A stretch of DNA of 64,000 nt from Saccharospirillum alexandrii (GCF_004000275.1 NZ_RCIP01000002.1:620283-684282); one strand, 5' to 3'. Positions 1-8,702 are shown, counted from the first letter of the stretch. Numbers and translations are program-made. Notes: generated by a model not told the origin, from the sequence alone.

Positions 1-137
1 ATGCTGTGACCTATTGCGGCAACTGGCCCCAGGAATTCTCCAGCCAGAACCGGGAAGCCCAGGCACACATTCTGGAGCACCTTCTGGAAATTCAAATCGA
101 AGGTCTGAAACGCGTACTGCCTGGCGTCAAGCCTTAA
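1..137 (+). CDS. C-terminal fragment of an unidentified protein
   Basis: The reading frame is open from base 3 to a TAA at 135-137 and encodes 44 residues, beginning AVTYCGNW and ending LKRVLPGVKP. The composition (a short hydrophobic strand followed by a long amphipathic helix rich in E, H, I and L) looks like the last strand and helix of an alpha/beta enzyme. The start lies outside the window and I do not recognise the family. It is followed by the ferredoxin gene in the same direction after 42 bases, so the two may be co-transcribed. Confidence 0.6.
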   Translation, partial: AVTYCGNWPQEFSSQNREAQAHILEHLLEIQIEGLKRVLPGVKP

Positions 138-179
138 ACCCTCTTTCTACAAAGCCACCAAAGGAGCAGAGCGACAGCA

Positions 180-476
180 ATGACGACCGTCTCCATACAA
201 TGGCAACAGGCCCCCGTCGGCTATATTCAGGGTGACCCGAACCTCACCCTCCATCAAAACCTCGATAACCAGGGCATCACCCTGCGCAAAGCCTGTGACA
301 ATGGCGCCTGCGGCATTTGCCGCTGCCGCCTGACCTCCGGCGCCATCGATTACCGCGGCCGCCACCCCTACGGATTAAACTCCGGCCTGCAAGCCGACGG
401 CTGGATTCTCCCCTGCATCGCCTTCCCCAAAACCCATGTAAAACTGTCGGACTTGCGAATTGAAAGGGAAGCCTGA
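180..476 (+). CDS. 2Fe-2S plant-type ferredoxin
   Basis: This 98-residue protein is a small electron carrier with one 2Fe-2S cluster. The ligands are visible as Cys39, Cys44, Cys47 (motif CDNGACGIC) and Cys79 (LPCIA), the CX4CX2C...C pattern of plant-type and chloroplast-type ferredoxins; Cys49 is an extra cysteine. There is no signal peptide or partner domain, so it should act in the cytoplasm as a free carrier or as the detached electron-transfer domain of an oxygenase or reductase. The ATG is preceded by AAGGAG at 161-166. The physiological partner cannot be told from the neighbours: upstream is an unidentified gene end, downstream a repeat element. Confidence 0.85.
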   Translation: MTTVSIQWQQAPVGYIQGDPNLTLHQNLDNQGITLRKACDNGACGICRCRLTSGAIDYRGRHPYGLNSGLQADGWILPCIAFPKTHVKLSDLRIEREA

Positions 477-480
477 GGAT

Positions 481-699
481 CGTTAACTGAGTTAGAAATT
501 CCTTAAATTTAACCTCGGCTACAACTGAGGACTACGGGGTGTGCCTATCCGGGGTAGTCCGCAGCAGGGACGCTGCGGCCTAGGCCCCATGGATGGGTTT
601 ACGCCGACCCCGGATAGGCACACCCCGTGGTCCAACAACCTTTGTAGAGTCAGAAACCATCGAAGCCAGTTGGCCGCTGAATTTCTAACTCAGTTAACG
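481..699 (+). repeat. Nested inverted-repeat element, copy R1
   Basis: Two nested perfect inverted repeats: outer arms 481-501 and 679-699 (21 of 21 pairs) and inner arms 534-554 and 608-628 (21 of 21 pairs). The core between the inner arms holds a stem CCGCAGC/GCTGCGG followed by CCCCATGGATGGG and ACGCCGA. The core reads CATGGATG on the plus strand, which I use as the forward orientation for the whole family. The element begins 4 bases after the ferredoxin stop codon and fills most of the gap to the ada-alkA gene. The perfect arms suggest a young or strongly maintained copy. Confidence 0.9.
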
Positions 700-812
700 A
701 GTCGGACATTGCCTCAATAAAGGTTTCCGTCCCTCTCACATTCAGTTCCGTTTCCGGCCAGTTTTTCGTGGTTCCCGGGTTACACTAGTGGTCATGAGAT
801 GAGGAAACGCCT

Positions 813-2198
813 GTGACCGACCGCCACTACCAACAAGCCCGACTCGCCCGCGACCACCGCTTCGATGGCCGGTTTTTTGTGGCGGTTAAAACCACCGGCA
901 TCTACTGCCGACCTATCTGCCCGGCACCAGCACCAAAGGAGCAGAACGTCTGCTATTTCGAAACGGCCATTGCGGCCGCTAACGCCGGCTTTCGTCCCTG
1001 CCTGCGTTGCAGGCCAGACAGTGCACCAGCGTCCTGGGCCTGGAAAGGCACGGATACCACCTTGGAGCGAGCACTTCGTTTGATTGATGACGGGGCTCTG
1101 ATAACTGGTAGCGTTACTGACCTTGCAGATCGGCTGGGCATCACCAGTCGTTATCTGGGCCTGTTGTTTCAGCGGTCTGTCGGCACCAGCCCGAAGCAGT
1201 ATGGGCTGTACCAGCAAGTGCTGTTCGCCAAAAGCCTGCTGCAACAGACCGACATGCCGATCACTGACGTGGCACTGGCCTCCGGGTTCAGCAGCGTGCG
1301 CCGTTTCAATGACTGCTTTGCCAGCGTGCTGCAAATGACACCGCGTTCGTTGCGACGTCCAACGGGCAAACGAATTCAGGAACCGGGTATCCGGTTGTTG
1401 TTAAGCTACCGCCCCCCTTACGACTGGGCGGCATTGCGAGATTTCCTGCAGACCCGGTTAATTGAGACTCTGGAATGGTGTGGTGATGACCACTACGGTC
1501 GCACCTTTCGCCTGGCCAATGGTGCTGCCGGCCGCTTTACGGCCCGGCACCGGCCTGAGCGATTCGGGTTTGATGTTTCGCTTCAGTTCAGTCAAGCCGT
1601 ACCCTTGCTGCCAGTGGTGCGGACCATCCGCCGGCTGCTGGATCTCGATGCCGACAGCAACACCATCGACGCTCATCTGGCGCCGATTCAGGCAGAAGTT
1701 GGGCCGGAACGGCCGGGCTTGCGGTTGCCGGGCACCTGGGATGCGTTCGAAGCGGGCATTCGCGCCATTCTCGGGCAGCAAATCAGTGTGGCGGCGGCGC
1801 GCAACCTGGTGCGCCAGCTTGTGGCTGAGCAAGGGGAAGTGTTGAGCGGAGCGGACGATGAGCAGCGCCTGTTTCCCACCCCGGCGGCGCTGGCTAACAG
1901 TGATCTGGCCAGCCTGAAAATACCCGGGCGCCGGCGCCAGACGCTGATCGATTTCGCCCGCTTCTTCGACAACGAGCCCGACCAGGCCGCAGACCCGGAG
2001 CATTGGCTGGCGCTCAGCGGCATCGGCCCCTGGACGGTGAATTACGCCCGCATGCGCGGGTTGGGCGACAGCGATGTCTGGCTTGGGTCTGACCTCGGAG
2101 TGAAGAAAGCCCTGGGGCAGGCTAAGGGTGCCTGGCAACCCGCCGATGCCTCACCCTGGCAAAGTTATCTGACCTTTTATATGTGGAGCCTGCTATGA
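813..2198 (+). CDS. alkA: Ada-AlkA fusion: DNA-3-methyladenine glycosylase II with Ada regulatory domain
   Basis: This 461-residue protein fuses an Ada-type methyl sensor to a repair glycosylase. Residues 1-75 are the Ada zinc domain: Cys32, Cys36, Cys63 and Cys66 match the zinc ligands, Cys32 being the expected methylphosphotriester acceptor. About 85-185 is an AraC-type helix-turn-helix (ending FSSVRRFNDCF). About 190-455 is the AlkA part, with the helix-hairpin-helix GPD core LSGIGPWTVNYARMR and the catalytic aspartate at 427 in GSDLG. It should sense alkylated DNA and excise 3-methyladenine-type lesions by base excision. The GTG start at 813 is set by GAGGAAAC eight to twelve bases upstream. 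Its stop overlaps the ATG of the MGMT gene, giving a two-gene alkylation-repair operon. Confidence 0.93.
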   Translation: MTDRHYQQARLARDHRFDGRFFVAVKTTGIYCRPICPAPAPKEQNVCYFETAIAAANAGFRPCLRCRPDSAPASWAWKGTDTTLERALRLIDDGALITGSVTDLADRLGITSRYLGLLFQRSVGTSPKQYGLYQQVLFAKSLLQQTDMPITDVALASGFSSVRRFNDCFASVLQMTPRSLRRPTGKRIQEPGIRLLLSYRPPYDWAALRDFLQTRLIETLEWCGDDHYGRTFRLANGAAGRFTARHRPERFGFDVSLQFSQAVPLLPVVRTIRRLLDLDADSNTIDAHLAPIQAEVGPERPGLRLPGTWDAFEAGIRAILGQQISVAAARNLVRQLVAEQGEVLSGADDEQRLFPTPAALANSDLASLKIPGRRRQTLIDFARFFDNEPDQAADPEHWLALSGIGPWTVNYARMRGLGDSDVWLGSDLGVKKALGQAKGAWQPADASPWQSYLTFYMWSLL

Positions 2199-2674
2199 AA
2201 CCGGTTTATCAGAGTTTACTGCCAACCCCAATCGGCACCGTGCGCATTCTTGCCAATGACGAGGCGATTACGCGCATCGATTTTGTCGAGGAGGCAGATG
2301 CCTCAGCTTATGCAGAGAACGACGTGACTCGTTTGGCCCGGCAACAATTGACTGATTATTTCGAAGGCCAGCGACAGACTTTTGATTTACCGCTGGCTCC
2401 ATCGGGAACCGAATTCCAGCAAGCCTGCTGGCAGGCCCTGGTGCAAATTCCCTATGGCGAGACCCGCTATTACGCCGAGCAGGCCCGGGTGATCCAGCGC
2501 CCGAGCGCAGTCCGGGCAGTTGGCGCAGCCAATGGGGCCAACCCGATCTCCATTGTGGTGCCCTGCCACCGGGTGATCGGGAAAGGCGGGCAGTTGACGG
2601 GTTACGCGGGTGGGTTGGACCGAAAGGCCTGGTTACTGGCGCTTGAGCGGGGTGCTGTAGCCACTGGTCAGTGA
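2195..2674 (+). CDS. ogt: Methylated-DNA--protein-cysteine methyltransferase
   Basis: A 159-residue suicide methyltransferase that removes methyl groups from O6-methylguanine in DNA onto its own cysteine. The active-site motif is complete: PCHRV with Cys124, inside NPISIVVPCHRVIG, and the helix-turn-helix arginine region RPSAVRAVGAANGANP precedes it. The ATG at 2195 overlaps the alkA TGA in an ATGA arrangement and has GGAG upstream; an in-frame ATG twelve bases earlier lies inside alkA and is less likely. It lacks the Ada N-terminal domain, which is supplied by the neighbouring fusion, so the pair divides the functions of Escherichia coli Ada and AlkA between two polypeptides. The 3' end overlaps the convergent GNAT gene by 42 bases. 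Confidence 0.94.
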   Translation: MKPVYQSLLPTPIGTVRILANDEAITRIDFVEEADASAYAENDVTRLARQQLTDYFEGQRQTFDLPLAPSGTEFQQACWQALVQIPYGETRYYAEQARVIQRPSAVRAVGAANGANPISIVVPCHRVIGKGGQLTGYAGGLDRKAWLLALERGAVATGQ

Positions 2675-3094
2675 TTCGGGCAAAGCCACTGCGCCCACGG
2701 TGCGCTGATAGAATTCAATGGGGCCCGGGTCACCAATAAACGCATACACATACCCCCGAGCCCTCAGCCGATGCAGTGCATCAAGCAACAGGGCCTTGCC
2801 CAGCCCCAGGCCCCGGGCCGATTCGGCCACGCCGGTTGGCCCGAAAAAGCCGGGAAAGGTTACATCGAAACAGGCAAACCCCAAAATCTCGGTGCCACGA
2901 CGCGCGATCAGTACCCGGCACGGGTGGTGACCCAGCCCATTGGCCACCTCGCTCGACCAGAGCGTGCCAAAATGGTCGCGCACCCAGTCGACTATCACCT
3001 CTCTGTCCCAGGTTTTGGCTGGCGTCAGTTCATACCCCTCCACCAGGGGAGGTATGACGGGCAAGTCAGACAAGGCAACAATCATATCGGTCAT
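2633..3094 (-). CDS. GNAT family N-acetyltransferase
   Basis: A 153-residue single-domain acetyl-CoA dependent acetyltransferase. The pyrophosphate-binding loop of GNAT motif A is clear at residues 93-100 (ARGLGLGK), followed by a helix and the usual late motif around GPIEFYQRTVGAVAL. The substrate cannot be predicted. The gene is convergent with ogt and the two 3' ends overlap in opposite strands. An alternative ATG three codons into the reading frame is possible. It stands alone on its strand with no operon partner. Confidence 0.85.
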   Translation of the reverse strand: MTDMIVALSDLPVIPPLVEGYELTPAKTWDREVIVDWVRDHFGTLWSSEVANGLGHHPCRVLIARRGTEILGFACFDVTFPGFFGPTGVAESARGLGLGKALLLDALHRLRARGYVYAFIGDPGPIEFYQRTVGAVALPESLTSGYSTPLKRQ

Positions 3095-3321
3095 GCTCGG
3101 TTCCTGCTGGGGTCAAAGCCGACAATGTAACAGGCTGAGAGCCTGGTTTGGAAATCCGGACCACTGGCGAGTCTCTGAACACAAACTGAACGCCAACATC
3201 AAAAAGTCAAAAAGGTGACCAGTTGCACTCGCACCGGCTACCCGCCTGCCTGATAATAGCCCTATTGACGCAGCACCCGGCTTTCACCTTTCTTGCCGCC
3301 GGGCGACAAGGAGACACCGAC

Positions 3322-4497
3322 ATGCGCGCCACCGCTTTCGTTTTAATGCTGGCCATGACCCCCTGGGCTTGGAGCGAGACCCGGCCCGAACCGGTCAGTG
3401 TCATCAGCACGGCCTTTGCCGACACCCAATCCGCCGCCTGCCGCCTTGCCTTTGAACAGGCTGAAGATGACGCCCGGGCACAACTGGGCACTGGCGACAC
3501 AGACCGCCTGGAGCTGGTCAGCCGCACCGATGAACGGCTCGGCACTGCAGAAGACGAGCGTTTTGAATGCCAGGTCGAGACTCTCTGGCTTGAACGACAG
3601 GCGCTAGCAGCAGAGCAGCCCCAGCCAGACAGCTCCCTTGAAGACCCGCTGCGTTTGGGTGGCCTGGAGTCCATAGAAGGCCGGTACCAGGCCGATTGCC
3701 GGGCCAGTCGCCGTGGTGAAGCGTGCCGCGAGCAGATTGAAGCCGAGGCCGCAGCGGCTCTGCTGAACCGACTGTTACAGCGCGAAGGCTTGTCAGACGA
3801 CGAACTGGCACTGGAATCCGACGGGTTCGAAGGCAGCCAGACGTTCGACTACGACCAGTCGGACCTGACGCTGACCATGGACGGCACCTTCTATTTCATT
3901 CGGGTCGCCCCCGGGCGGCAAGCCACTGACTCGACGCCAGCCCCCGAATCAGAAGGCACAAAAGGGGAACTGACCCGCGCCAAGCCCGCCAAATCCGGCC
4001 CGATGGATAACCTGGACGTGACTCTGTTCTACGTTTGGGATGGCAACGACAGCGCCAGTGAAGATGACCTGGCGCTCAGCGCTCGCCGCTGGGGCGTGGG
4101 ACTCTGGGTCGATAACCGTATCGGTGTCTCGGCCTTCTGGGGCGATGAACGCGCCGGCATCGCCGATTCACGCGGTGACGTGCACAACGCAGGCGACCGT
4201 TACGACATTCAAGGCGTCGGCGTTGGCTATCGCTGGTTCGACAACCGCTCGGTCACCCTGGAAAATATGCTTCACTACGTTGATGCCCAACCCTACTCAA
4301 CCGCCAATCTCGACCCGGGCTGTGCCGCCTGCACGTCCCGCCCCTACGAAGCGGAAGATTACTTCCAGGCGTCCGTAAACCTGAAAACCAACAACGAAGG
4401 CCTCAACCTGGGCTGGATGCTGACCTGGAAGCTGCGCGACGACGTCACCCAGTTCGACAGCCTTTCCGGCGGCTGGTACGTGGAGTTGCAGTTTTAA
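3322..4497 (+). CDS. Exported protein of unknown function, beta-strand-rich C-terminus
   Basis: A 391-residue protein not assigned to a known family. Residues 1-19 form a signal peptide (MRATAFVLMLAMTPWAWS). The N-terminal half is helical and acidic, with Cys pairs and a motif of charged helices; about 210-235 is a low-complexity linker rich in E, T, P and K. The last 155 residues alternate hydrophobic and polar residues (RWGVGLWVDN, GVGVGYRWFDN, LNLGWMLTWK) and end in ...WYVELQF, a terminal Phe as in outer-membrane beta-barrels. An outer-membrane location is therefore an inference. The start at 3322 follows AAGGAGA at 3308; an earlier in-frame ATG at 3223 would spoil the signal peptide. No operon partner is evident. 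Confidence 0.8.
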   Translation: MRATAFVLMLAMTPWAWSETRPEPVSVISTAFADTQSAACRLAFEQAEDDARAQLGTGDTDRLELVSRTDERLGTAEDERFECQVETLWLERQALAAEQPQPDSSLEDPLRLGGLESIEGRYQADCRASRRGEACREQIEAEAAAALLNRLLQREGLSDDELALESDGFEGSQTFDYDQSDLTLTMDGTFYFIRVAPGRQATDSTPAPESEGTKGELTRAKPAKSGPMDNLDVTLFYVWDGNDSASEDDLALSARRWGVGLWVDNRIGVSAFWGDERAGIADSRGDVHNAGDRYDIQGVGVGYRWFDNRSVTLENMLHYVDAQPYSTANLDPGCAACTSRPYEAEDYFQASVNLKTNNEGLNLGWMLTWKLRDDVTQFDSLSGGWYVELQF

Positions 4498-4562
4498 GCT
4501 TTACTCACCCAGCACCAGTCGCTAGCCTAGCCCGCTCATTTTAGGTTACCGGCGAGCGAGTC

Positions 4563-5453
4563 ATGTCATCTGAAACCCGGGCGCTGTGTTATGCACTCGC
4601 CGCTGTTCTGCTGTGGTCAACCGTCGCCACGGCATTCAAAGTTGCCCTGGGGTTTGTCACCGTCAGTCAGTTGATGTTCGGCGCCTCGGTGTTTTCTGTG
4701 ATCGCTCTGGCGGTTACGTTGCGCGTTCGGGGTGAACTGCGCCAGGCACTGCAGCGGTTCTGGTCTGATCGCAATGCGGCCTTTCGGCTCGGGCTGGTCA
4801 ACCCGGTACTCTATTACGCCGTTCTGTTCGAAGCCTACGACCGCCTGCCTGCTCAGGTCGCCCAACCGGTGAACTACACCTGGGCGATCACCCTTGGGCT
4901 GCTCTCTGTCCCCTTTCTCGGTCATAAACTGACCCGCTGGGATCTGATCGGCATGTTGCTGGGTTATTCCGGGGTGGTGTTCATCTCACTGGCGGGCAAA
5001 AACATCTCGGGCACGCTCGATGGCTTCGGGCTGTTTCTGGCGTTGTTTTCCACCCTGCTCTGGGCCGGCTACTGGCTACTGAACGCACGCGACCCGCGAC
5101 CGCCGATCATTGGCCTGTTCCAGAACTTCAGCTACGCACTGCCATTACTGCTGATCTGGATGCTGGCTACCGACGGCTTCCCCGCCATGAACAGTTGGCA
5201 ACCCTGGGCCGCTCTAGCCTACGTGGGCGTGTTTGAAATGGGCGTCACCTTTGTGTTCTGGCAACTGGCGATGCACTACACCAACAACGCCAGCCGCATC
5301 GGCACGCTGATCTTTCTCTCACCCTTCATCAGCCTGTTCCTGATCCACTTCGTGCTCGACGAACCCCTGCAACTGATGACCTTCGGCGGCCTCGGCCTGA
5401 TCATCGCGGGGCTCTGGTTGCAGCAGCAGATGGCACGGCGAGAAGCACCCTAG
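4563..5453 (+). CDS. EamA/DMT family transporter
   Basis: A 296-residue inner-membrane protein with two EamA repeats of about five hydrophobic helices each (roughly residues 8-140 and 150-288), the layout of the drug/metabolite transporter superfamily. The hydrophobic segments such as ALCYALAAVLLWSTVATAFK and GGLGLIIAGLWLQQQM are clear. The typical P/N-rich re-entrant region between helices 3 and 4 (YDRLPAQVAQPVNYTW) is present. The substrate is not predictable; family members export amino acids, nucleotide-sugars or metabolites. It begins 65 bases after the exported unknown and could share its transcript; it overlaps the convergent GNAT gene by 4 bases. Confidence 0.88.
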   Translation: MSSETRALCYALAAVLLWSTVATAFKVALGFVTVSQLMFGASVFSVIALAVTLRVRGELRQALQRFWSDRNAAFRLGLVNPVLYYAVLFEAYDRLPAQVAQPVNYTWAITLGLLSVPFLGHKLTRWDLIGMLLGYSGVVFISLAGKNISGTLDGFGLFLALFSTLLWAGYWLLNARDPRPPIIGLFQNFSYALPLLLIWMLATDGFPAMNSWQPWAALAYVGVFEMGVTFVFWQLAMHYTNNASRIGTLIFLSPFISLFLIHFVLDEPLQLMTFGGLGLIIAGLWLQQQMARREAP

Positions 5454-5968
5454 CCTTCATCAACCGTCTTAAACAACTGAAACCCCCGCGCTTCATAATT
5501 GGCGCGTGCATTGGGGTGGTCGCCCGAACAAGTATGCAGCCAGACCCGCTTTGGCAGGTTGCCATGCTCATCGGCGAACGCCCAGGCCAGATGCAGTGCC
5601 TCAGTCAGAAAGCCACCGCCCAGCCCCTGGCCAATGAAGGGTCGCGCCAGGCCGAAGTTCTCGATCTCGATCTGGTGGCCTTCACCATCAACAAGCGGCT
5701 GTCGTACCATCTCCACGTAACCCGCCGGACTGCCTTGCACGTAGAGCACCCAGGTTCGGACATCTGGGCGCTCGACCTGGGCTTGCCACTGTTCCAGGGA
5801 CCAGTTGTTCTTCTGATTCCAGTCCCAGTCTTCACCGACCAGCTGGTACAAAAAACGGTTAAACGCCGCCTGACGGATTTCAGCCTCAACCAGCACGGCA
5901 TCGGGGTGATTCAGTCGCTTACCGGTCACTGCCTCGGGCGAACGCATTTCCAAATGCCAGACAATCAT
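5450..5968 (-). CDS. GNAT family N-acetyltransferase
   Basis: A 172-residue acetyltransferase of the GNAT fold. Motif A appears as ARPFIGQGLGGGFL with the P-loop at residues 112-119, and the C-terminal ANYEARGFQLFKT carries the motif B signature seen in GNAT enzymes. The acceptor is unknown. Its ATG overlaps the rraA stop codon by 4 bases, so it is translationally coupled to rraA on the minus strand. That pairing does not by itself reveal the substrate. Confidence 0.87.
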   Translation of the reverse strand: MIVWHLEMRSPEAVTGKRLNHPDAVLVEAEIRQAAFNRFLYQLVGEDWDWNQKNNWSLEQWQAQVERPDVRTWVLYVQGSPAGYVEMVRQPLVDGEGHQIEIENFGLARPFIGQGLGGGFLTEALHLAWAFADEHGNLPKRVWLHTCSGDHPNARANYEARGFQLFKTVDEG

Positions 5969-6444
5969 CCGAACAGCTGCCTCTTGCTGACCACGATGCC
6001 GGTTTCATCGGCATAGAGGTACATACCCGGCTCGATCGTCTGACCCGCAAAGGTAACCGGCACATCGACATCGCCCAGGCCTTTTTTTTCGGTTTTAACC
6101 GGAATACTGGCCAGGGCCCGCACACCAATCGGCATACGCTGCAGTTCGTGAATGTCCCGTGCGCAGCCGTTGATGACGACGCCCTGCCAGCCGTGGTTGA
6201 CCGCATCGAGCGCGATCTGGTCACCGATCAGGGCTTTGGACAGGGACGCACCGCCATCGACCACCATCACCTTGCCATCGCCATCGGTGCCGGCCAGCTC
6301 TTTGACGCGGGAGTTGTCTTCAAAGCACTTGACCGTCACCACCTGGCCAAAAAACGCCGGTTTGCCACCAAAGCTTTGAAACAGCGGTTCGAGGACAAGT
6401 ACGTCATCGGGGTTGTCATCACATAAATCAGGTGTATTCCACAT
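5965..6444 (-). CDS. rraA: RraA family protein, inhibitor of RNase E
   Basis: A 159-residue protein closely resembling Escherichia coli RraA: WNTPDLCDDNPDDVLVLEPLFQSFGGKPAFFGQ aligns over the N-terminus, the VVDGGASLSKALIGD loop is intact and the C-terminus ends YADETGIVVSKRQLF. RraA binds the scaffold domain of RNase E and dampens mRNA decay; related proteins are aldolases, so the enzymatic alternative cannot be excluded. I chose the ATG at 6444 because it matches the family start; a TTG nine codons upstream would add an atypical extension. It is followed, with overlap, by a GNAT acetyltransferase. Confidence 0.9.
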   Translation of the reverse strand: MWNTPDLCDDNPDDVLVLEPLFQSFGGKPAFFGQVVTVKCFEDNSRVKELAGTDGDGKVMVVDGGASLSKALIGDQIALDAVNHGWQGVVINGCARDIHELQRMPIGVRALASIPVKTEKKGLGDVDVPVTFAGQTIEPGMYLYADETGIVVSKRQLFG

Positions 6445-6617
6445 GGGCTCTTGACTCGCTTTCTTTGGCAATGAATGATCATGAACGTTTTAACCGGGGC
6501 GCTCATGGCATGACAACAGGCCCCGATCCAGGTTAACAAGAGAATGAGTGCCCTCGTGACTTACCGCGACACCCAAACACCCGAATCCAAAACCGGCTTT
6601 ATACGCGAGGCGGCGCC

Positions 6618-7154
6618 ATGTTAACCACAGAGCGCCTCGTTCTGGTAAGCCCCGAGGTCATCAAAGCCCCGGTACTGCTCGACTTTCACTTACAAAACGC
6701 TGACCATTTTGCCCAAGCAGGCGGCACATTGCCAGAGTCGCTCCGTATCTGCCGGCAACGCCTGAAAGCGGAAACCACGCTCTGGAAAAACGATCGGTCC
6801 TACCGGTTCTATGGCTTGCTCGAAGGCGAGCTGATTCTGGATGTCAGTCTGAGCAATCTGGTACGCGGTGTTTTCCAGGCCGCACATCTGGGCTACAAAA
6901 TAGCGGAACAACACACTGGCCAGGGCCTAATGACCGAAGCCGTCGATGCGGTGGTACGGCATGGCTTCAGCCGCTTGCGTCTGCACCGGATAATGGCCAA
7001 CTACCAACCCTGGAACACCGCAAGCGGCCGAATACTGGAAAAACTCGGATTTGAACGGGAGGGGTTTGCCAAAGACTATTTATTCATCAACGGCCAATGG
7101 CGAGACCATGTGCTGACATCGAAAACCAATACAACCTTCCAGTTCAAACAATGA
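6618..7154 (+). CDS. RimJ/RimL-type GNAT acetyltransferase
   Basis: A 178-residue protein of the ribosomal-protein N-acetyltransferase subgroup: an N-terminal TERLVLV strand, GQGLMTEAVDAVV (motif A, about 101-113) and RLHRIMANYQPWNTASGRIL, the W/N/S pattern of RimJ/RimL proteins. The family acetylates the N-termini of ribosomal proteins or small amines and antibiotics; the actual target is open. It is the third GNAT gene within 4.6 kb, but each is on a different transcription unit. There is a gap of 173 bases to the divergent rraA. Confidence 0.88.
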   Translation: MLTTERLVLVSPEVIKAPVLLDFHLQNADHFAQAGGTLPESLRICRQRLKAETTLWKNDRSYRFYGLLEGELILDVSLSNLVRGVFQAAHLGYKIAEQHTGQGLMTEAVDAVVRHGFSRLRLHRIMANYQPWNTASGRILEKLGFEREGFAKDYLFINGQWRDHVLTSKTNTTFQFKQ

Positions 7155-7527
7155 CCAATTCGCGACGAACGGGCCGATGGATGTAACCATTTCGATACAA
7201 CAAATCCAGAAACCGCCAATCGTACAATTGTCTAGTCGATCACAAATTCAAATGCTCCTGTTTGTGTGAAAAAAAATCTGCTGATATCGTCGAATTCATT
7301 AAACAGCGCGTGACAAACACCGCGTTGCTGATGGACCAAAACCGCCAAGGAAGTTGTAGCCGCCCCCAGAACTGCCATGCAACATCTGCTGTAACTCACC
7401 GATTTCACTCGCGCTATCCACTCGTTGCGTTACCACAACAGCGACAGCTTTTGGTGCCGAAAATATTCAGCGGGCGGCGGGCGGCAACTAACGGACACAT
7501 GTAATTCATCCAGGATGGAACCAAACA
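7155..7527. other. 373-base intergenic region, no supported gene
   Basis: The region is AT-richer than its surroundings at its left end. Short open frames exist, but they lack ribosome binding sites and contain composition typical of untranslated DNA (many H, R, Q, S). I see no repeat element, strong terminator or clear promoter, although it must hold the promoter of the following two-gene cassette. The last 20 bases carry AGGATGG, the likely ribosome binding site of the next gene. Confidence 0.5.
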
Positions 7528-8190
7528 GTGCTGAATTCCCTTTTACTTTATCCACCCCGGCAACTGATCGAAAAACTACTGCCGACCTCAGACAACGTCG
7601 TCGTGACCCTTTACGACAAATTTGGCCATTCACATACGGGCACCGTTTTATCCGTGTCGGCAGAACAAGGTCTGATCGGTCTGCAGTCAGGTGGCAAGAA
7701 GGGTAAAGATATGTCTCTCAGCGTGCTTGCACTGAACGATATCGTGTCGTTTATGCTGCATCAGGCAGAAGCGCACCTGGAACACCTTACCGGCACTAAA
7801 GCCTCAGGCCAAGCTACCGCAAACACGCCCTATGGGTTTGATTTCGACGACTATTTACTGACACAGCAGACCATGCTGAAGACAAACTATGGGTTAACGC
7901 TTGAGCTTTCTCTCGATCAGGCAGACATCGAAGACGAGGCTACCGAGACCCGGGTCAAGAACCTGGTCGACAAACTGGTCGACCTCATTGCCAAAACCTG
8001 TCAGGACGAGTTCGGCCTTCAAATGGTCACCACCCTCAGCACTATCCACATAGTAAATAACGACGCGCAATTGATCTCCGTAAAAAGAGCAGAGTCAGCC
8101 CTTCGGGTTCAATATGATTACCGGGCCAGTTCAGGCACACAGGCACAACTCGACGATAAACTGAAAGTTTTGTTTGAACGGGTTCTTTAA
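7528..8190 (+). CDS. Unknown protein, first gene of a two-gene cassette
   Basis: A 220-residue soluble protein that I do not recognise. The start is GTG at 7528 with AGGATGG upstream. About residues 20-75 form alternating beta-strands (VVVTLYDKF, TGTVLSVS, GLIGLQSGG, LNDIVSFML), which could be a small barrel of the Sm or PilZ type; this is a structural guess. A linker (about 90-105) leads to a helical C-terminal half with acidic helices (EDEATETRVKNLVDKLVDLIAKTC) and a last strand-helix unit. No catalytic motif, signal peptide or membrane segment is visible. It lies 81 bases before the second unknown gene. Local base composition is lower in GC than the flanking genes, consistent with acquisition from elsewhere. 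Confidence 0.75.
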   Translation: MLNSLLLYPPRQLIEKLLPTSDNVVVTLYDKFGHSHTGTVLSVSAEQGLIGLQSGGKKGKDMSLSVLALNDIVSFMLHQAEAHLEHLTGTKASGQATANTPYGFDFDDYLLTQQTMLKTNYGLTLELSLDQADIEDEATETRVKNLVDKLVDLIAKTCQDEFGLQMVTTLSTIHIVNNDAQLISVKRAESALRVQYDYRASSGTQAQLDDKLKVLFERVL

Positions 8191-8271
8191 GTTCGGCGCT
8201 TCCTCAATGGTTGAGAAAGGCCGTTTTTTATACCTGGCCAATAGCCAGGTGATGTTAAGAAGGAGCAAGTA

Positions 8272-8682
8272 ATGGGTTTAGCAGAAAAGAAAGCCGCGCG
8301 TGAGTTTCAGAACAATCGTTTCGAGTCTCTGAAAAAGCAGATCGACAAGGAAGCGGGCTTCGAAGTAGACGTCGAAGTAAACTGGGAAACATTGCAAGTT
8401 GAAAAGTATTCACACCTTTTTGATGAAACGTGGCCAAAGGTCTACTTTCACCCTCTGATCAAAGCTCTGAAGGAAATGTGCTCGGAAGACTTTGCACAGG
8501 AAGCCGTTCAGGAAGGGCTCAAAAAAGTCGTTATTCAAAATTACAGCGATAACCACAACTCTGACCGTTTTGCAACGTTCAAAAACGGCGTGCTGACGTT
8601 GAATCATTCTCCTATCTTCAACGTAGATCAAATCGACGATCGGGCTCACAACATTCAAACCGTTGTCGAAAAAGAACTCTGA
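8272..8682 (+). CDS. Unknown protein, second gene of a two-gene cassette
   Basis: A 136-residue soluble, acidic protein without a recognisable family. It opens with a charged helix (MGLAEKKAAREFQNNRFESLKKQID), then alternates strands and helices; a short hydrophobic helix around PLIKALKEMC sits mid-protein and the end is EKEL. An AAGGAG ribosome binding site at 8261-8266 precedes the ATG. The product looks like a small binding or immunity-sized protein, but nothing proves a role. Together with the gene upstream it forms a self-contained, AT-richer unit ended by a hairpin at 8703-8736. Confidence 0.75.
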   Translation: MGLAEKKAAREFQNNRFESLKKQIDKEAGFEVDVEVNWETLQVEKYSHLFDETWPKVYFHPLIKALKEMCSEDFAQEAVQEGLKKVVIQNYSDNHNSDRFATFKNGVLTLNHSPIFNVDQIDDRAHNIQTVVEKEL

Positions 8683-8702
8683 CATAAGAGCCACTACCTG
8701 AA

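Noticed and set aside
1458-2138. Long antisense frame under ada-alkA
   Set aside because: GC-driven shadow of a well-conserved gene on the other strand; no family-like content.
7262-7504. 80-residue frame before the unknown cassette
   Set aside because: No ribosome binding site, composition of untranslated DNA and overlap with another weak frame.
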